The notes under the pieces are model-generated. The model was given only the letters and a program-made list of their open reading frames with translations, ran no database searches and was not told the origin of the DNA. The translations under genes and the position numbers were made by a program. A DNA stretch of 64,000 bases, taken from Polydactylus sextarius. Lineage: Eukaryota; Chordata; Actinopteri; Polynemidae. The stretch spans positions 19,606,014-19,670,013 of the forward strand of contig CM028916.1 of NCBI GenBank assembly GCA_016801845.1, in the 5' to 3' direction. This document shows positions 1 to 12,720 of the stretch, piece by piece. Position 1 is the stretch's first letter. Every line of letters starts with the position of its first letter.

Positions 1-1583
1 ATGCATCCATGTAAACATACTATTCTTAAGTGAAATGACTGGTTTAGTCCCTTTGACTCGTGTGTTATTATACAGTGGACACTGTGTGTTAAAACTACAG
101 CTTTATGAATAGGTCTGAATAGGGATGAATAGGGAGGGAGGAAGACAAAAGAAGAAAAACTAATCTACATGCTAAGCTAAGCTAAGCTTGATGTTCTGAG
201 AGATATTGGATCATCTGAACATTTATTGAAATAAAACCATGTGAGAAGTTAAGACTTATCATAAACATCTGTAATGTGACCCTAACCACAAGGAGCCAAA
301 AAAGACCAGAAACCGCTGGTTTAGCATTTAACAGTGTGGTGTAAAGAGCTTTTTATATTTTTCCTTTAGTAAAGTTTCAGAAACCAAAACCTGAAACTAA
401 AGCTGTCAAACAAACGTGAATATTTCCCTGCTGAAATGTGGTGGAGAAACATATTTCACCATAAAACAAATAACAAATTGTCCTGAGGAAAAACTGTTAA
501 GTCATGCAAGCGTCAGCACTAAAACTAAACCAACCCAAGCTTAAATAGCCAACACAACGTGGATACAAATAACTGTTTATGTTTAGAAGTTTTTCAGAAT
601 TGATCACAAAATGAATGGTATGTGAATGATTTGGAAATGTATAACTCAGAATATTGAAAGCAAAACAAAGGTTTTCTCAGTTTAATGTTAACTGAGTATG
701 AAATAAGCTTAGATGAGACTGTTTGCACTATGCTGATAAATCTACTGTTGGTTCTTCAGCTTTCATTATGTATTTACTCCTCTGCCAATTGTTCATTTAC
801 TTTTAGTGGTCACATTTAAATTGATAATTCAGCTGCCTGCAGGGCTTGAAACTAAAACACTTCTTACTGTAGCAGACACTCCACTACTTAATTTACTCAC
901 AGTTGAAGCTAAAACTTCAAGTGTGAACTAAAAACTTCAACTAAAACTAAAACACGCAGCAACCTCACACCAACGACCATTTGTTTACAGTGACCGGCTG
1001 GTGTTGGTCCTGTGTTCACCTGAAGCTTATGATACTAATCAGTGGCAACTATATTAACTGTTGTAGCCGAGCAAAACATGAACATGAATGTAGAAATGTA
1101 GGAATTTGACTTTCCTGCAATTTATTAAATTTGTATATCCAATTTGTTTTACTGTAAAAAAGCTAATCAAAAGAACTGTATTTTGAATAATCTAGATTAT
1201 TCCAGAGTCTTTATTCATGCTGGTTGGCGTCAGAATGTGATTTTATGTGAAGTGATTTACGGTCAGCTGGACCAGTGAGTTATAGTCCATCTGCACAACC
1301 TCAGGAAAAAATGTTAGTGATATATGTGGACGGAGATTTAAGTGAAGTGGACTTTTACTGTCTCCACCCTGCTGCTGCTCAGTGCGGGCAATGAAAGATG
1401 GGTTTGGTCCAGCCTCTTTATTCTGCAGCAGACTAATCAATTCCTGCCTTTGGCGAACAAGGTTAAGAAACGGGTGAGGAATTAAAGCAGAGCTACTGTT
1501 TCAAAATGTGTATTTCAATATTTGTAATTCGCCATTGATTAAAATCCACGTTTTTAACCTAATAAAATTCTTCCCATCCACAG
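1..1583 (+). other. ano8: Intron of ano8 at the left edge; no exon seen
   Basis: The first visible ano8 exon begins after CAG at 1581-1583 in phase 1, so at least one upstream coding exon exists. I searched this stretch by eye for the anoctamin-8 N-terminal segment that precedes the first visible exon and did not find it. The DNA is AT-rich and holds a short GCTAA tandem at about 173-187. Nothing else is supported. Confidence 0.7.
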
Positions 1584-4500
1584 ACACAATAGATGACCAC
1601 ACTCTGCTGTGGCTCCTGAATCAGATTCGTGTTGGAGTCCCACAGGTCAGCATCCAGATTCGACAGCATAAACACACGCAGGCACACGCCTTCTTCATCA
1701 CAACGACATTCGAGAAGTAAGACTCTGAAACTTTGTGGGTATCTGGGAAATTTGCAACTGAGGTTAGAATATTGTCAAGTTAAAGTGTTTGTCCTATTGG
1801 TCCAATAAATGTCTGATACATCACTTAACTGCATAAACACAGAATGCAGCAGCATGACCAGGCAACTCCAGCAGAAACTACCTTTTCCAGTATCAAGAAT
1901 GAACTTTCTAGCTCATACCCCTGATTTATTTGTTGATCCTAGATTTTATATAAAACCACCCCAGGCCTGGAGAAATGGTCGTATTATACAAAGTGCTTTT
2001 GAGTTGGTTTTAAAAGATGCCTGAACCACTGATTTGGTCACATTATTATGTCAGCACTTATGTTATCTTTACAGCCTCTGTTGTAGATGTCTCTGTAGGC
2101 CTGTCAGTCTGTGGAGATGTTACTGAGAAATGGCACACCATCTGACTTGTGCGGTTTGTGGTTTAAATTGTGAATCTACTGATATAACGGTCACATGTAT
2201 CGCAGTTTGCTGTTCGTGTGCCCTTGATGCTCCTAATCTGTCAAACATCTGCAACTCAGCCTCTGCACTGTGTCAGTGCTTCACCAGGTTTAATCCTGCT
2301 GTTTTCTTTACCCTCTATCCTCGCCCTCAGCTTACTGCGAGGAGCAGAGCAGATGGGCATGCATAAGGCCATCAAACCACAATTTGGCGGCGGGATGCGG
2401 CGTTTTTCCTGCGAGGAGGACAATATCTATGAGAACATAGAGAGCGAGCTGTGCTTCTTTACCTCACAGGTTAGGGTCAAAACTCAGGGTATTCATTTTA
2501 TATCCGTATCAATGATTTGACAATCATTCATTGTCTTTTTTTTCTTTATCTTTGTACTTGTGCACAGGAGCGTCAGAGCATCATTAAGTATTGGCTGGAC
2601 AACCTGCGAGCCAAACAGGGGGAGGTGCTTCATAACATTAACTTCCTGGAGGGACAGCCAATCAGTACGCTGCCATTTATCATGAATGACCTTTTCCATG
2701 CTGTCTCTCACCTCTTTTTCTCATCTTATGTTTCATTGTAAACAGTTCAAATTGATCAAAGTCATCAGGTCACGCTTATAGCAGAAAGACACAAAACAAG
2801 TTTTAAGTTTTGTTAAAGGTGTACCTGAGATACATTGTGCCTGTTTTGTCGTGTGTCATTTTCAGTTCCAGAGCTCGTAGCCCGCGGGGTGATCCATCAA
2901 ATGTTTCCTCTCCACGAGCAGAGGATCCTCAACCAGCTGATGACGTCCTGGGTTCAGGCTGTATGTGAGAGGCAGCCTCTGGGTAGGAACCATCACTGTT
3001 TCATTTTGAAGAAAATTAAGTGGAACAGTAAAAACAGCAGTCACATTAACTGACACTAAAATACAGTTTCGTCTGCTTTGTAGATGACATCTGTGATTAC
3101 TTCGGAGTAAAGATCGCCATGTATTTTGCCTGGCTGGGTTTCTACACCAACTCCATGCTTTACCCTGCTGTCATTGGCTTTCTGCTCTGGATACTGGCAG
3201 AGGCAGACCAGGTACTTGAAACCTTCTCAAGAAAAACACTCTGAAAATCTTTGTTTTATTGTATTCCCTCAATTTACATCAGTTCTTTTGTTTTATCTTA
3301 TGCTTCTGCTCAGACCAGTCAAGATATCTGCTGTGTGGTTTTTGCCCTCTTCAACGTTGTTTGGGCGACCTTGTTTCTGGAGCGCTGGAAGAGGCGGGAG
3401 GCCGAGCTCGCCTACAGGTGGGGCACTTTGGATACGCCTGCTGAGTCCTTGGAGGAACCCAGGCCCCAGTTCAGGGTGAGAAACAAAAAAACAGATCTCA
3501 GTGAGATGTGAATGCCGTGAAAACCTAAATCTCCTAAAATTCCTATAATTCATTCACACACTGAAAATAGTTCTGTGATAATCTACAAAGTTTCTCAGGC
3601 AAAATTCAGCCTCAGCCTGTATTTACTTTTGCGCAACACTGCAGCCACCAGACTGTCAAACAATACCAGGAAGCGTGCAGAGTGTGTTATTCACTTACCA
3701 CGTGGTCTTTTGAGTGGAGACCTTGGTGGGGGAGGGTTGGGCAGAGTGGCTTCCTTCACTGTTGAATGAAAAGAGACCCTCAAGGAGGGAGGTGGTGAGT
3801 TGTTGCTATAAAAAGGCATCATGGGAAATGGTGAAACATGCCCGGCTAGCTCAGTCGGTAGAGCATGAGACTCTTAATCTCAGGGTCGTGGGTTCGAGCC
3901 CCACGTTGGGCGTATGCATTTTCCAGGAAGCAACTTGTCAGATCGGAGGAAGATGTAGAATATGTGAAAGTTATATGATAAAATGTGTCTGGGAGTGTTT
4001 CACTTTTTGTGCAAGGAAGATTCTCAACAAACAAACAGAAAGCATCTATCAAACAGTCGAGCAAACGGGCTCTCAGTCATTACCGAGCACATTTATCACA
4101 ATGCATTTTCCAATACTATAATAAGATGATTGAAATCATTTAAAAATGTGTCTGTAACACTCTCTCTGTGTCTCTTTCTGCTGCTGTCTCTGCAGGGAGT
4201 AAAACGCTGCAGTCCCATAACAGGCTGTGAGGAGTTCTACTACCCTCCCTGGAAGAGAGCCCTGTTCAGATGGCTGGTCAGCCTGCCCATCTGCCTCCTG
4301 TGTCTCTGTTTTGTCTTCCTGGCAATGCTCCTCTGCCTGGAACTGCAGGTCTGAACAGATAACACAGAACATTAGATCAGTGATTAGAAAGTGGAGCTTA
4401 TGTAGGCTGGCTTTGATGCTCAATATATACTGAATGTGTCTTGTAAATAGGGTTTCCAGTACGATAGATATATATTACCTCTTAGTTAGTGAAGGTTTGT

Positions 4501-7500
4501 GAATTGTTGTCAAATTAAAAGTACTTCTTGCCAGTTCAGATTCATTGTACAGTCGTTTATACAGTAGCTGTGGGATTAAAGCATAGATATGAATTAATTG
4601 GACCCATTCAATATTTAATCACACTTCTATAATTTGCCTTGCAGGAAGTGGTGATGGAGATTCAGGAGCTACCTAGTATTACAAGATTCATTCCTAAGAT
4701 ACTTCTGGCCATTACTGTAACCATATGTGATGAAGTGTATAAGAAGATCGCCTACTGGCTCAACGACATGGGTGAGAGACACAAAATGTCCTCTAGTCCA
4801 CAGCGCTGAATTGTGATCTCTGTCATTAGAGGAATTACTTTAAAAAGGAGTTTAATTAAAATGGATGTGCCCATAATTTTAGTATGAAATACTGTATGAA
4901 TATGTTTTAAACTGCCCGATAACTAGTGTTGAAAGCTTTTAGCTGACATTTACTGAGGAACACTTTGGGGCAATTAAAGGTAAAACAGGAAGGAAATGTT
5001 ATTTCCACTGTCTTTCAGCTACTTCTATATTTGTTCTTACAGAGAATTACAGACTTCAGAGTGCCTATGAGAATAATCTCATCATCAAGATGGTTTTTGT
5101 AAGTAATGCTTCAGAGTTGAGGTTGAATAGAGACGACTCATCCTCATTGTGAGTGTTCGACATTTTTTTTAAATGTGTTTTTTAACGTTTAATTTTACAG
5201 TTTGAATTCATCAATTCTTACCTGAGCCTTTTCTACATCGGTTTCTACCTCAAGGACATGGAGCGACTGAAGGAGGTAGCGACAGTATCACAAAACCTTT
5301 AATCATTTAAAACATTAAAGGTCATTTGGTCTTATCCACTGACAATATCTAACTTTTGCTGGACTGTGGCCACTGCTGGTCAAAACTGACAGTTTTCCAA
5401 CAAATCCAACAATTTACTGCTATTTTTCAGAAGCAGAGGTCTCAAAATTTAATTTCCAGTTGACTTAAGGCAACAACTCTGTAGTTTTTTCTTTTATAAT
5501 ATGCTCCTTTGTTTTTTCTCAGTTTGATTGTATGTATTTTGCTTTTGTGAAAAAACTGATTTTCTTCACAACATTTTCTCAGTTATGATTGTAGACTGTG
5601 TGTAAGGTCAAAAATCCCTTTTGCTTTATATGATACATTGATTTATGTTGTAAAGAAGTGGAAAAACCATTAGCAGCTAATGGTAACGATTTTACAAGAG
5701 TTCGAAACCTTGAGTTGCTGCTCATGATTTAGTGAACTACTAGTGTCTATTATGTAAAGGACTTGTGAAGGAGTGAAAATGAGCGTCTTCCATTTATGGC
5801 TTACTTGTTGGTGTGTTTCTCACAGTAACAGATGTTTTCCTGCTCCTCACAGATGTTAGCCACTCTGCTGATCTTTCGCCAGTTCCTACAGAACATCAAA
5901 GAGGTCCTCCAGCCTTATCTGTATGAGCAAAACAAACTGGGTGTCTTCACCCCAAAGGTGCTTTGGGAACTGCTCCAAGCCATCATGCTCAAATATGGTC
6001 GTCTGGCTCTGGGAAAGGCACAAGCTTCAATGACAGCTTATTCCTTCCTGGGTCCCAGAGGGATCGCTGTCAAACCCACTGCTGACGGTAACCCAGAGCC
6101 AAAGAGAAGAGGGGATCTGAAAGCCGGATTCAGGCTCTCAGAAGAAGAGTGGGACATGAATGATAGTGCTCTGAAACAACGTAAAGTCAGCTTCACAGAG
6201 AAGGTCGACTACCAGGATGTCACGACAGAATCGCAGATGGGGGACGACAGCTTCCTTGAGGACAGCCCGACACTGGTAGAAGAAGGGATGGATCCATCCA
6301 GTATTTTTGACAGTTGCGATGAGGACAGTGATTGTGAATTGCTGACTCAAGTATGTGGTCTTCTAATTGTTATTATTATTATTTAGATCCATCCATCCAT
6401 CTCGTGTTTTCTCTTGTGTAGCATTATCTCAGTCACCTCAGACTGTCACCAATAGATCCACATTAAGACACCAACTATAGAGCTGTGGAAAAGCACTGTC
6501 GCCTCATGTGTACTTACGCAGGAGACCAGGGAGAACGCTACTGTGTCCTCCTCGAAGGAATCTGATTCTTTCTGTCAGAGGAGAAAACATATCAGTGAGG
6601 GGAAAGAGGACAAGAAGTCGTGGATTGATCCACCAGAAGAGCCCAAAGCTGCCACTTTAACGCAGGCTGAGATTGAGAGCTGCATGCAGACGTACGAGGT
6701 GGGACAGAAAACGAAATGCAAGTTTAACTTTTTACTGCCTTTGTCTATAAAAATCCTTGTGTCAGTTGATGATGCTTGTTTCTAGGACACGCTTCAGGAC
6801 TACCAGGAGATGTTCGTTCAGTTTGGTTATGTTGTGCTCTTCTCCTCTGCGTTCCCCTTGGCGGCCATGTGCGCCCTCATCAACAACATCATCGAGATAC
6901 GCAGCGATGCCCTGAAGCTCTGCTCCGGCCTTCAGAGGCCCTTTGGACAGAGAGTTGAGAACATCGGACAATGGCAGGTCCGTGTGTTTTATGTTTGAAA
7001 AATGTCAAATCAAATGTCAGACATTGTAATTCTCGCAAATATTGCTGAGAACTACAGTGTACATGACAGGGGTATCTGATCTGTAAATTTCTCTCTATCT
7101 CCACATCAGACTGCAATGGAGGCTATGGGCTTGATCGCCATCATAGTTAACTGCTACCTGATAGGTCAGTGTGGGCAGCTCCAGCGTCTGTTCCCCTGGT
7201 TGAGTCCTGAGATGACCATCATCTCCATCGTCTTACTGGAGGTATGCATTTACCTGAACATGGCAGGTTTGTCTTTGAAGAGTTTTGTAGTTGTAAGAAA
7301 AAATTGTTTTTCTAAATGACAAATGTGAGGTAGAAATATGCATTTAAAGCCAGGGTGATTAAAAGGTATCAGATGCACTGTTTAAAATACAGAATAGAAA
7401 ACAGAATGTGATTGTGCTTTAATGTAACTGTGTGTTGAGCCTGTTTCATTGTGGTCTTGGTGGTTTACAGCACTTTGCAATCCTCCTAAAGTACATCATC

Positions 7501-9163
7501 CATGTTGCCATCCCTGATATCCCTGGCTGGGTAGCAGAAGAGATGGCCAAACTAGAGTACCGACGAAGGGAAGCTTTCAAGGTATAGTTGTATCATAGCT
7601 TGAAAGACCTTCGGCCAATCGTACACTTGGTAACCATAGATACAGAACATACCCCTTTGTATGTCTTGGTCTGTTTGTATGCATTGTCAAAAAAATGTTG
7701 ACCAGTACAGCTTTTTCTGACTGTCTGTTTGTATTTGACTGTTTGTCTGTGTAGTCTTGTATCACATCAGTGGGGTTTTGTCTTAACGGCATCTTAAAGT
7801 TTCAGCATGAAGGATTTAGTTCCATCTAGTGGTTGGGTTTGCAAACTGGAATGAATAAATCTCCCCTTGGCTAGGCCAGTCTCCCCAAGCGTGTAGGCGA
7901 ACGACAGTGGCCTTCAGGTAACATAAAAATCTTCAGTCAGTGTTTGGTTTGTCCATTCTGGGCCATTGTAGAAACATGACAGTACAACATGGCAAATATT
8001 GCAGAAGAGAAAATGTAAAGAACTCATTCTATGGTATCAAAAACCCAACAATACTTTCAGATGTTTATAAACTAATGAAAACATAATTATGAGTATTATA
8101 TTCTATTTCTGCCAATAGATCAACTAAATCCTACATACTTGCCCTTTAAGACAAGCCTTGTCTTACAGATAGTAAAGCACAGAAGTGAGCAAAAGTCAGC
8201 ATATTTAGTGTGAACGAGCCTCAACAGTTTGTTCACACTAAATATGCTACTACAGTACTATAGTGAAAAAGTGAGATGAGGGAGGGCTCTAATAAGGTCC
8301 CAGGAAACACTGCAATGTGCAGAATTCAGTTTGTAACTTTTAAATTGTTAAAAGTGTGAGTATGTGTTTTTTTTTTTTTTATGTCGTTACCACACATACG
8401 TTCATATTTTTTTCTTATCCAGCTCATCTTTTCTTTCTGTCTCTCTTTCCACATCTCTTTCTCTGTGTTCATTTTTAACGTGCCTCCCTGTCTATAGAAG
8501 CACGAGCAGCAGGCCCAGCAACACTTCCAACAGCAGCTCAGACGCCGGCGTGAAGAGGAGGAGCTGCAGCGTCAGGCCGAGCTGCAGGCTGAGGCCCGGC
8601 AGGAGAGTGAGTACCACAAGGCTGACACCCAGCACCAGCATCACCACGACAAAGCACCGGGGGGCAAACCGGGAGACAAGCCCAAGAGACCCAGCTCTCT
8701 GCTGGGAAATAACAACGTGATGAAGCTTAAGCAGATCATTCCTCTCCAGGGGAAGTTCTCCTCCAGCACCTCACGCTCACCAGCCCAGTCGCCGACAGGA
8801 GGTGAGGCGAAGCTTCCAGGTTTTTTGAAGTTTCTCAAGTCGCCTGAGGTTAAAAAAGAGCCAGCAGTGGCGGTCGGGCCAACACCAGGGTCAAACGTCA
8901 CTTCTTCAGTTCCCCCTAGTGGCCAGGAGAGGTCACAGTCCCCAAACAGGACATTCAGTCCTGGGAAGCTGTTCAGTTTCAGCAAGTCGGAGGGTACTGT
9001 TGTGTGTGTGAACGGGACACAACCACCGAGCCAGGCTGCAAACACTCAGCAGCCCAGCAGGTATGACTTAAACACAACCCCAGAGGAATTACCCTCTACC
9101 GAGTCAGATAAAGGAGAATCAAGACAATTGACTGATTCAGAAAATTCTGGCTCCAAAAGTTAA
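1584..9163 (+). CDS. ano8: Anoctamin-8 (TMEM16H), 5' partial, 16 coding exons in window
   Basis: TMEM16-family multi-pass membrane protein. Mammalian ANO8 is described as an ER protein that tethers ER to plasma membrane; channel or scramblase activity is uncertain. Exons: 1584-1716, 2331-2469, 2568-2664, 2866-2982, 3084-3211, 3314-3475, 4196-4348, 4645-4771, 5043-5098, 5201-5275, 5853-6350, 6522-6698, 6786-6977, 7110-7241, 7471-7581, 8498-9163 (stop TAA). All junctions keep phase and give about 986 residues. The N-terminal dimerisation part spans the first four exons (IYENIESEL, LRAKQGE). Membrane segments begin in 3084-3211 (FAWLGFYTNSMLYPAVIGF) and continue in 3314-4771, 5043-5275 and 6786-7581 (QFGYVVLFSSAFPLAAMCAL; IPDIPGWVAEEMAKLEY). 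The exon at 5853-6350 carries a long charged loop with the ANO8-like KVSFTEK motif. The last exon has a Gln/Arg/Glu-rich coiled stretch, then NNVMKLKQIIPLQGKF and a Ser/Pro-rich tail typical of ANO8 and not of other anoctamins. The start codon lies outside the window. Which fish duplicate (a or b) cannot be decided. Confidence 0.94.
3840..3912 (+). tRNA. tRNA-Lys (anticodon CUU)
   Basis: A complete 73-nt cloverleaf. The acceptor stem pairs GCCCGGC with GTTGGGC (two G-U pairs) and is followed by discriminator G. The A box is TAGCTCAGTCGG and the T-arm/B box is GGGTTCGAGCCCC. The anticodon arm is TGAGA-CTCTTAA-TCTCA, with anticodon CTT at 3873-3875. No internal intron and no encoded CCA. A TTTT run at 3919-3922 would terminate RNA polymerase III. 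The gene lies inside the ano8 intron between exons 3314-3475 and 4196-4348, in the same direction as its host. All arms pair, so it looks intact rather than a decayed SINE head. Confidence 0.96.
8198..8248. repeat. Perfect 18-bp inverted repeat with 15-nt loop (ano8 intron)
   Basis: Left arm AGCATATTTAGTGTGAAC at 8198-8215 is the exact reverse complement of the right arm at 8231-8248; the loop is 8216-8230. Pairing does not extend further. It sits in the last ano8 intron (7582-8497). It could be a folded-back transposon remnant or a structured RNA; the sequence alone does not say which. Confidence 0.9.
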
Positions 9164-9828
9164 TAAATGTGCAGCAACGCCAACATAACACTATGAATGG
9201 AAAGCAATGTGCGACACACGTGTACTGTAGGAGAACATGTTAGTCACAAGGACCACATGTAAGGTCAGCAGGCGGTAGACTTTCACTCTTGATGCAATTT
9301 ACTTCGCACAAAGTATTAAAGTGTATCTAACACTGGATTATCTAGCTTCCAAGTAAAATATGTACAGTAAGTGTATCTACATGAATGGGGCTTGACAAAC
9401 CTTCATTAAGGGTTTAAATACTGCATGACTGCCTGGTTTCCAACAGCGCCAGAACAGATTATGTTGATGTGGAGGGTCTTTTTTTTCTTTTAAACAAAAG
9501 AAAAACAAAAAAAGGACCTGATCATCATCTATGAGCCCCCTTGTCAAAAGGACATGAACAGCAGCTTCCCATTCCAGGTTTGTTTCTCATCCCGATGCCT
9601 GTATGGAACGCATGTCGCGTCATGTGCATGCATTATGTGTCCACTGTGTCTTTTCAGTTGTGAAGCACTTTGAAAGCCATTGTATTCTTCTGCAATAGGT
9701 CAGATTATATTCACTGTGACCATGAAAAAAAATTATATTTTTCTTAACTTTGGTTTTTCTATGGATTATTTTACTACATAAATTAGTGAATGTACTTAAA
9801 AGATGCAAATAAATCTCACTTGAATAAA
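9164..9828 (+). promoter_or_regulatory. ano8: ano8 3' UTR with polyadenylation signals
   Basis: The sequence after the ano8 stop has no open coding potential. Two AATAAA hexamers lie close together at 9808-9813 and 9823-9828 and are the likely polyadenylation signals. The region contains a T-run followed by an A-rich stretch (about 9479-9515). Confidence 0.65.
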
Positions 9829-11312
9829 CTTCCATCCAGAGATAAGGCATTGGCTGATTTTGTTACGAGTTATTAAATATCACTGGGTGAAAAGACAGTG
9901 TTGCTTGAGTGATTTGTTTCCCAGAAACAGGATATGAACCATATGAACATGATATTAAATTAAATTTCACGCTACAAAAAATACCTACAGAAAATAACAA
10001 AAAGGAAAGAATTTGTTCACTGTGAGATATAGTTTTACTGTACTTCACAGCTTAATCTATACAAGAACAATATCGGAAATTGACAATGATACATTTATAC
10101 AATGAACTCAAAGCAAAGCATTTAACAACACATGAATGCAATCCTAACACAATCAGTGTGTGATATAAACACATATATATCACAAAAGTAGAATTAGCAC
10201 ACTCTTCTACGAAGAGACAGGGGAGAGTTTGAAGTCATACTTTAGAAACTTGCCGTGTGCTTTCGACTTGGTTAGACCGGATGAGCACAGAAAGTGAACA
10301 TTAACTCTGTAAACCTTTAAACAGCAATTTCCATTGACAGACTGTGAGCTGAGCCAAACATTGTTGAAAATGTGATATTTCCAAAAGGTGCAAAACAAAT
10401 GCTGTTTGTTGCAACCAAACTTGGCTTGTTTCCCTCCAGAATTAAACAACAATTTTTGGCTAAACAAAATGAAATTACAATATGGCTAACCTGGGAAGAA
10501 AGTGTGAGTAGTTGTCTTATCACCTGACAAAAGGGTCAGAACAATCACAATATTTACACTGTACAGATATACAACTCAACTCAGCACAGGTTAATTTCTT
10601 CCTGAAACAACAATGTAAACCAAGGGGGGCATTCTAAGTGACGACACACTCTCTTCTAATTAAGGCAATAAATCATGATTCATCTGGAAACAACATCTTT
10701 CTCAACATTTGTCTCCACAACTCAGTTAAAACAAAACCCTGAATGAATAATCGATCTGAGAAAAGAACACGATGCAGCTTTATTTTTAGTCACTGTGAAG
10801 ATGAGGGGCGCCCTGATCCTCATCATTACGTAATTTAAAGATCAAAGAGTAGGAACCAAAAAGATGACATGCCACTTTACCACAAATACTTAACTTAAAA
10901 CATGCATATCTCGAGATTATGTGAATAACTGCAACTGTAAATGCTTAAATGACAGCAGAGGAGCCGTGACTTTAACTCTCTGCATATTGAAAAGAAAACT
11001 CTGAGCATGTGTGAATGAAAAACAGATGGGTTGAGGAATGAGGAGGTAGATGTTATTTTTAAAACTACAGAGACTACTATCTGAGGCAGAGGTGTTTTGG
11101 AAGTTAAGGAAATAGTGAATGAAAGAAGTAAAGTAACAGGGAAAAAAAGCTTTTGGTTAAGCAGAGCTGTTGTATCAACTATCTGAAAGTCTTAAATGTG
11201 CCGATCCTGGTGCTTCAGTGTCAAGGCCTGGGTTTGGGAAAATGTATCCTGAATCCGTGTGTTTTCTTTGTGTTGGTCAGTCTCTGCTGAGTGTACACTG
11301 ACACACGTTGCT
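9829..11312 (-). other. Interval between ano8 and dda1, including probable dda1 3' UTR
   Basis: No gene is recognised between the facing 3' ends. On the minus strand an AATAAA (plus-strand TTTATT) at 10779-10784 could end the dda1 transcript, giving a 3' UTR of about 0.5 kb. The rest is AT-rich DNA without repeats I can name. Confidence 0.45.
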
Positions 11313-12276
11313 TTATGAATCCTCGTTCAGATCTCTGCTGTCTGTTCTGGCAATCTTTCTCGGAGGGGCCACGTTTTCTCCCTCTGTGTGTTCCTGCTCT
11401 CGCTTTTTGGCTGCGTTCTGATAACACAAGAAGAGAAAACGGGACATTTAGTACATCAATGATACCAGTAACACAAAAGATCTACTGTTCCAGTGAACGT
11501 AAATTACACCGGCACTCCTGTATAAATTCAATTACCTTTACCTTTTTGTCCCACTGTTGATGAAGATACCTCAACAGGATGTTTGTCTTCTCTGTTACTA
11601 TGACTGAGGAGAAACAAGATGGATGAATAGGACAAACAGATGAAAGTCATAACTGTTGAGGGCTGCTCAGATATCACAATAAAATCACAATATATAACCG
11701 AGATTTAACATATTGATGGGAAAAAGGTAAAAAAAAAAAAAGTCTATGTACTTACTCTGCTCTGATGGATATTCACGGGTTGGGAGGTAAACAGATGGTC
11801 GACGGTTCTTAAACAATATAGAGATGAGATCCAAATTAGTGTGTGAAGTTAAAAGACTTGCCTCAGACAAATAACACAGGTATAAGACCTTGTCACCAAA
11901 CATTTATGGGTTTTAAATCTAAATGACTCCATGAACTGACATTTGTATATTGATGTGACTTCAACAGACAGGATCACTTACTGATGCTTTACATACGGAG
12001 TCTGCATGAAACCTGCTGAAGTTATTTTTGTTGTAGACTGGTAGTCCCTTCAGGAAATCTCCCTGTGGACACAGCAGAGCAAAGCACCAATATTTATCCG
12101 TGTCTCCATTCGTAATATCACCGCCATAACAAGAAAGCATTAACAAGTCTCTGGTTGAAGATGACTACTTGTTAATACTGTTGCATGAGGTGACACAGAC
12201 CGTGTCCTGTTTACCACCACGTCAGCTTCTTTTGATTACAATTTTCAAGAACAAAGTAAAAGCCTACCTTCTCCAT
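11313..12276 (-). CDS. dda1: DDA1, DET1- and DDB1-associated protein 1 (complete)
   Basis: Small subunit that binds DDB1 and assists CUL4-DDB1 (DCX/DET1) ubiquitin ligases in the nucleus. Exons on the minus strand, in transcript order: 12276-12268, 12062-11982, 11807-11756, 11603-11542, 11417-11313. They sum to 309 nt, or 102 residues, the same length I recall for the human protein. The start gives MEK, then GDFLKGLPVYNKNNFSRF, NRRPSVYLPTREYPSEQ, TNILLRYLHQQWDKK and the charged tail ending in NEDS. These motifs cover the family without a gap. The first coding exon contributes only nine coding bases. Donors are GTAGGC, GTAAGT, GTAAGT and GTAAAG; every acceptor is AG. It lies tail-to-tail with ano8, and its 5' end faces the 3' end of mrpl34, which is on the same strand. 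Confidence 0.96.
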
Positions 12277-12309
12277 GTCTGCTCTTCGTTTGTCCACCAG
12301 CTCAGAGTA

Positions 12310-12720
12310 AACGAGCAGACGTTACTGTTAGCTGGCTAGCTGCTAAACCTTGTTGTCTTTGTCGCAGCTACTTTAACTCGCTGATTGATCAACTCGACAG
12401 ATTCTTACGATCGCTACAAAACAAAAACTACGTTTGGATTCGACGTGGTCGCATTGCGCTGCTTCAAAAAGCGAGTTGGTTCGATACAGTAACGGTGTTT
12501 ACGCAAATACTGAAAGTAAACGTCCTTCGGTTGCTAACTTGCTACTACTTCACAACTCCATTTTTGTTGTTCGTCTGCTCGGGGGCGGGCCCCGTCCGAG
12601 ATTCGAGCCCTCTGATTGGCTGAGAGGCGGTGAACACGTGAGGAGAGAGAAAAAGCAAAGCGCTGATTGGTCAGACGGTGCTTATGTAACAGACCAATCC
12701 TCCAGAACAGGGGGAGGGGG
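12310..12720 (-). promoter_or_regulatory. dda1: dda1 promoter with three CCAAT boxes
   Basis: CpG-richer DNA directly upstream of the dda1 start. It has ATTGG within 12613-12624 (TGATTGGCTGAG), ATTGG at 12666-12670 and CCAAT at 12694-12698, spaced like NF-Y sites of a TATA-less housekeeping promoter. GTTAGC (12327-12332) and GCTAAC (12533-12538) also occur. The transcription start is inferred, not seen. Confidence 0.65.

Noticed and set aside
3714..4121. 135-codon open frame over the tRNA locus
   Set aside because: It is the chance translation of an intron and the tRNA gene; the middle part simply reads the tRNA.
6490..6520. SINE-like string AGCACTGTCGCCTCATG before an ano8 exon
   Set aside because: Only a short match to a common fish SINE head; no B box or tail, so probably chance.
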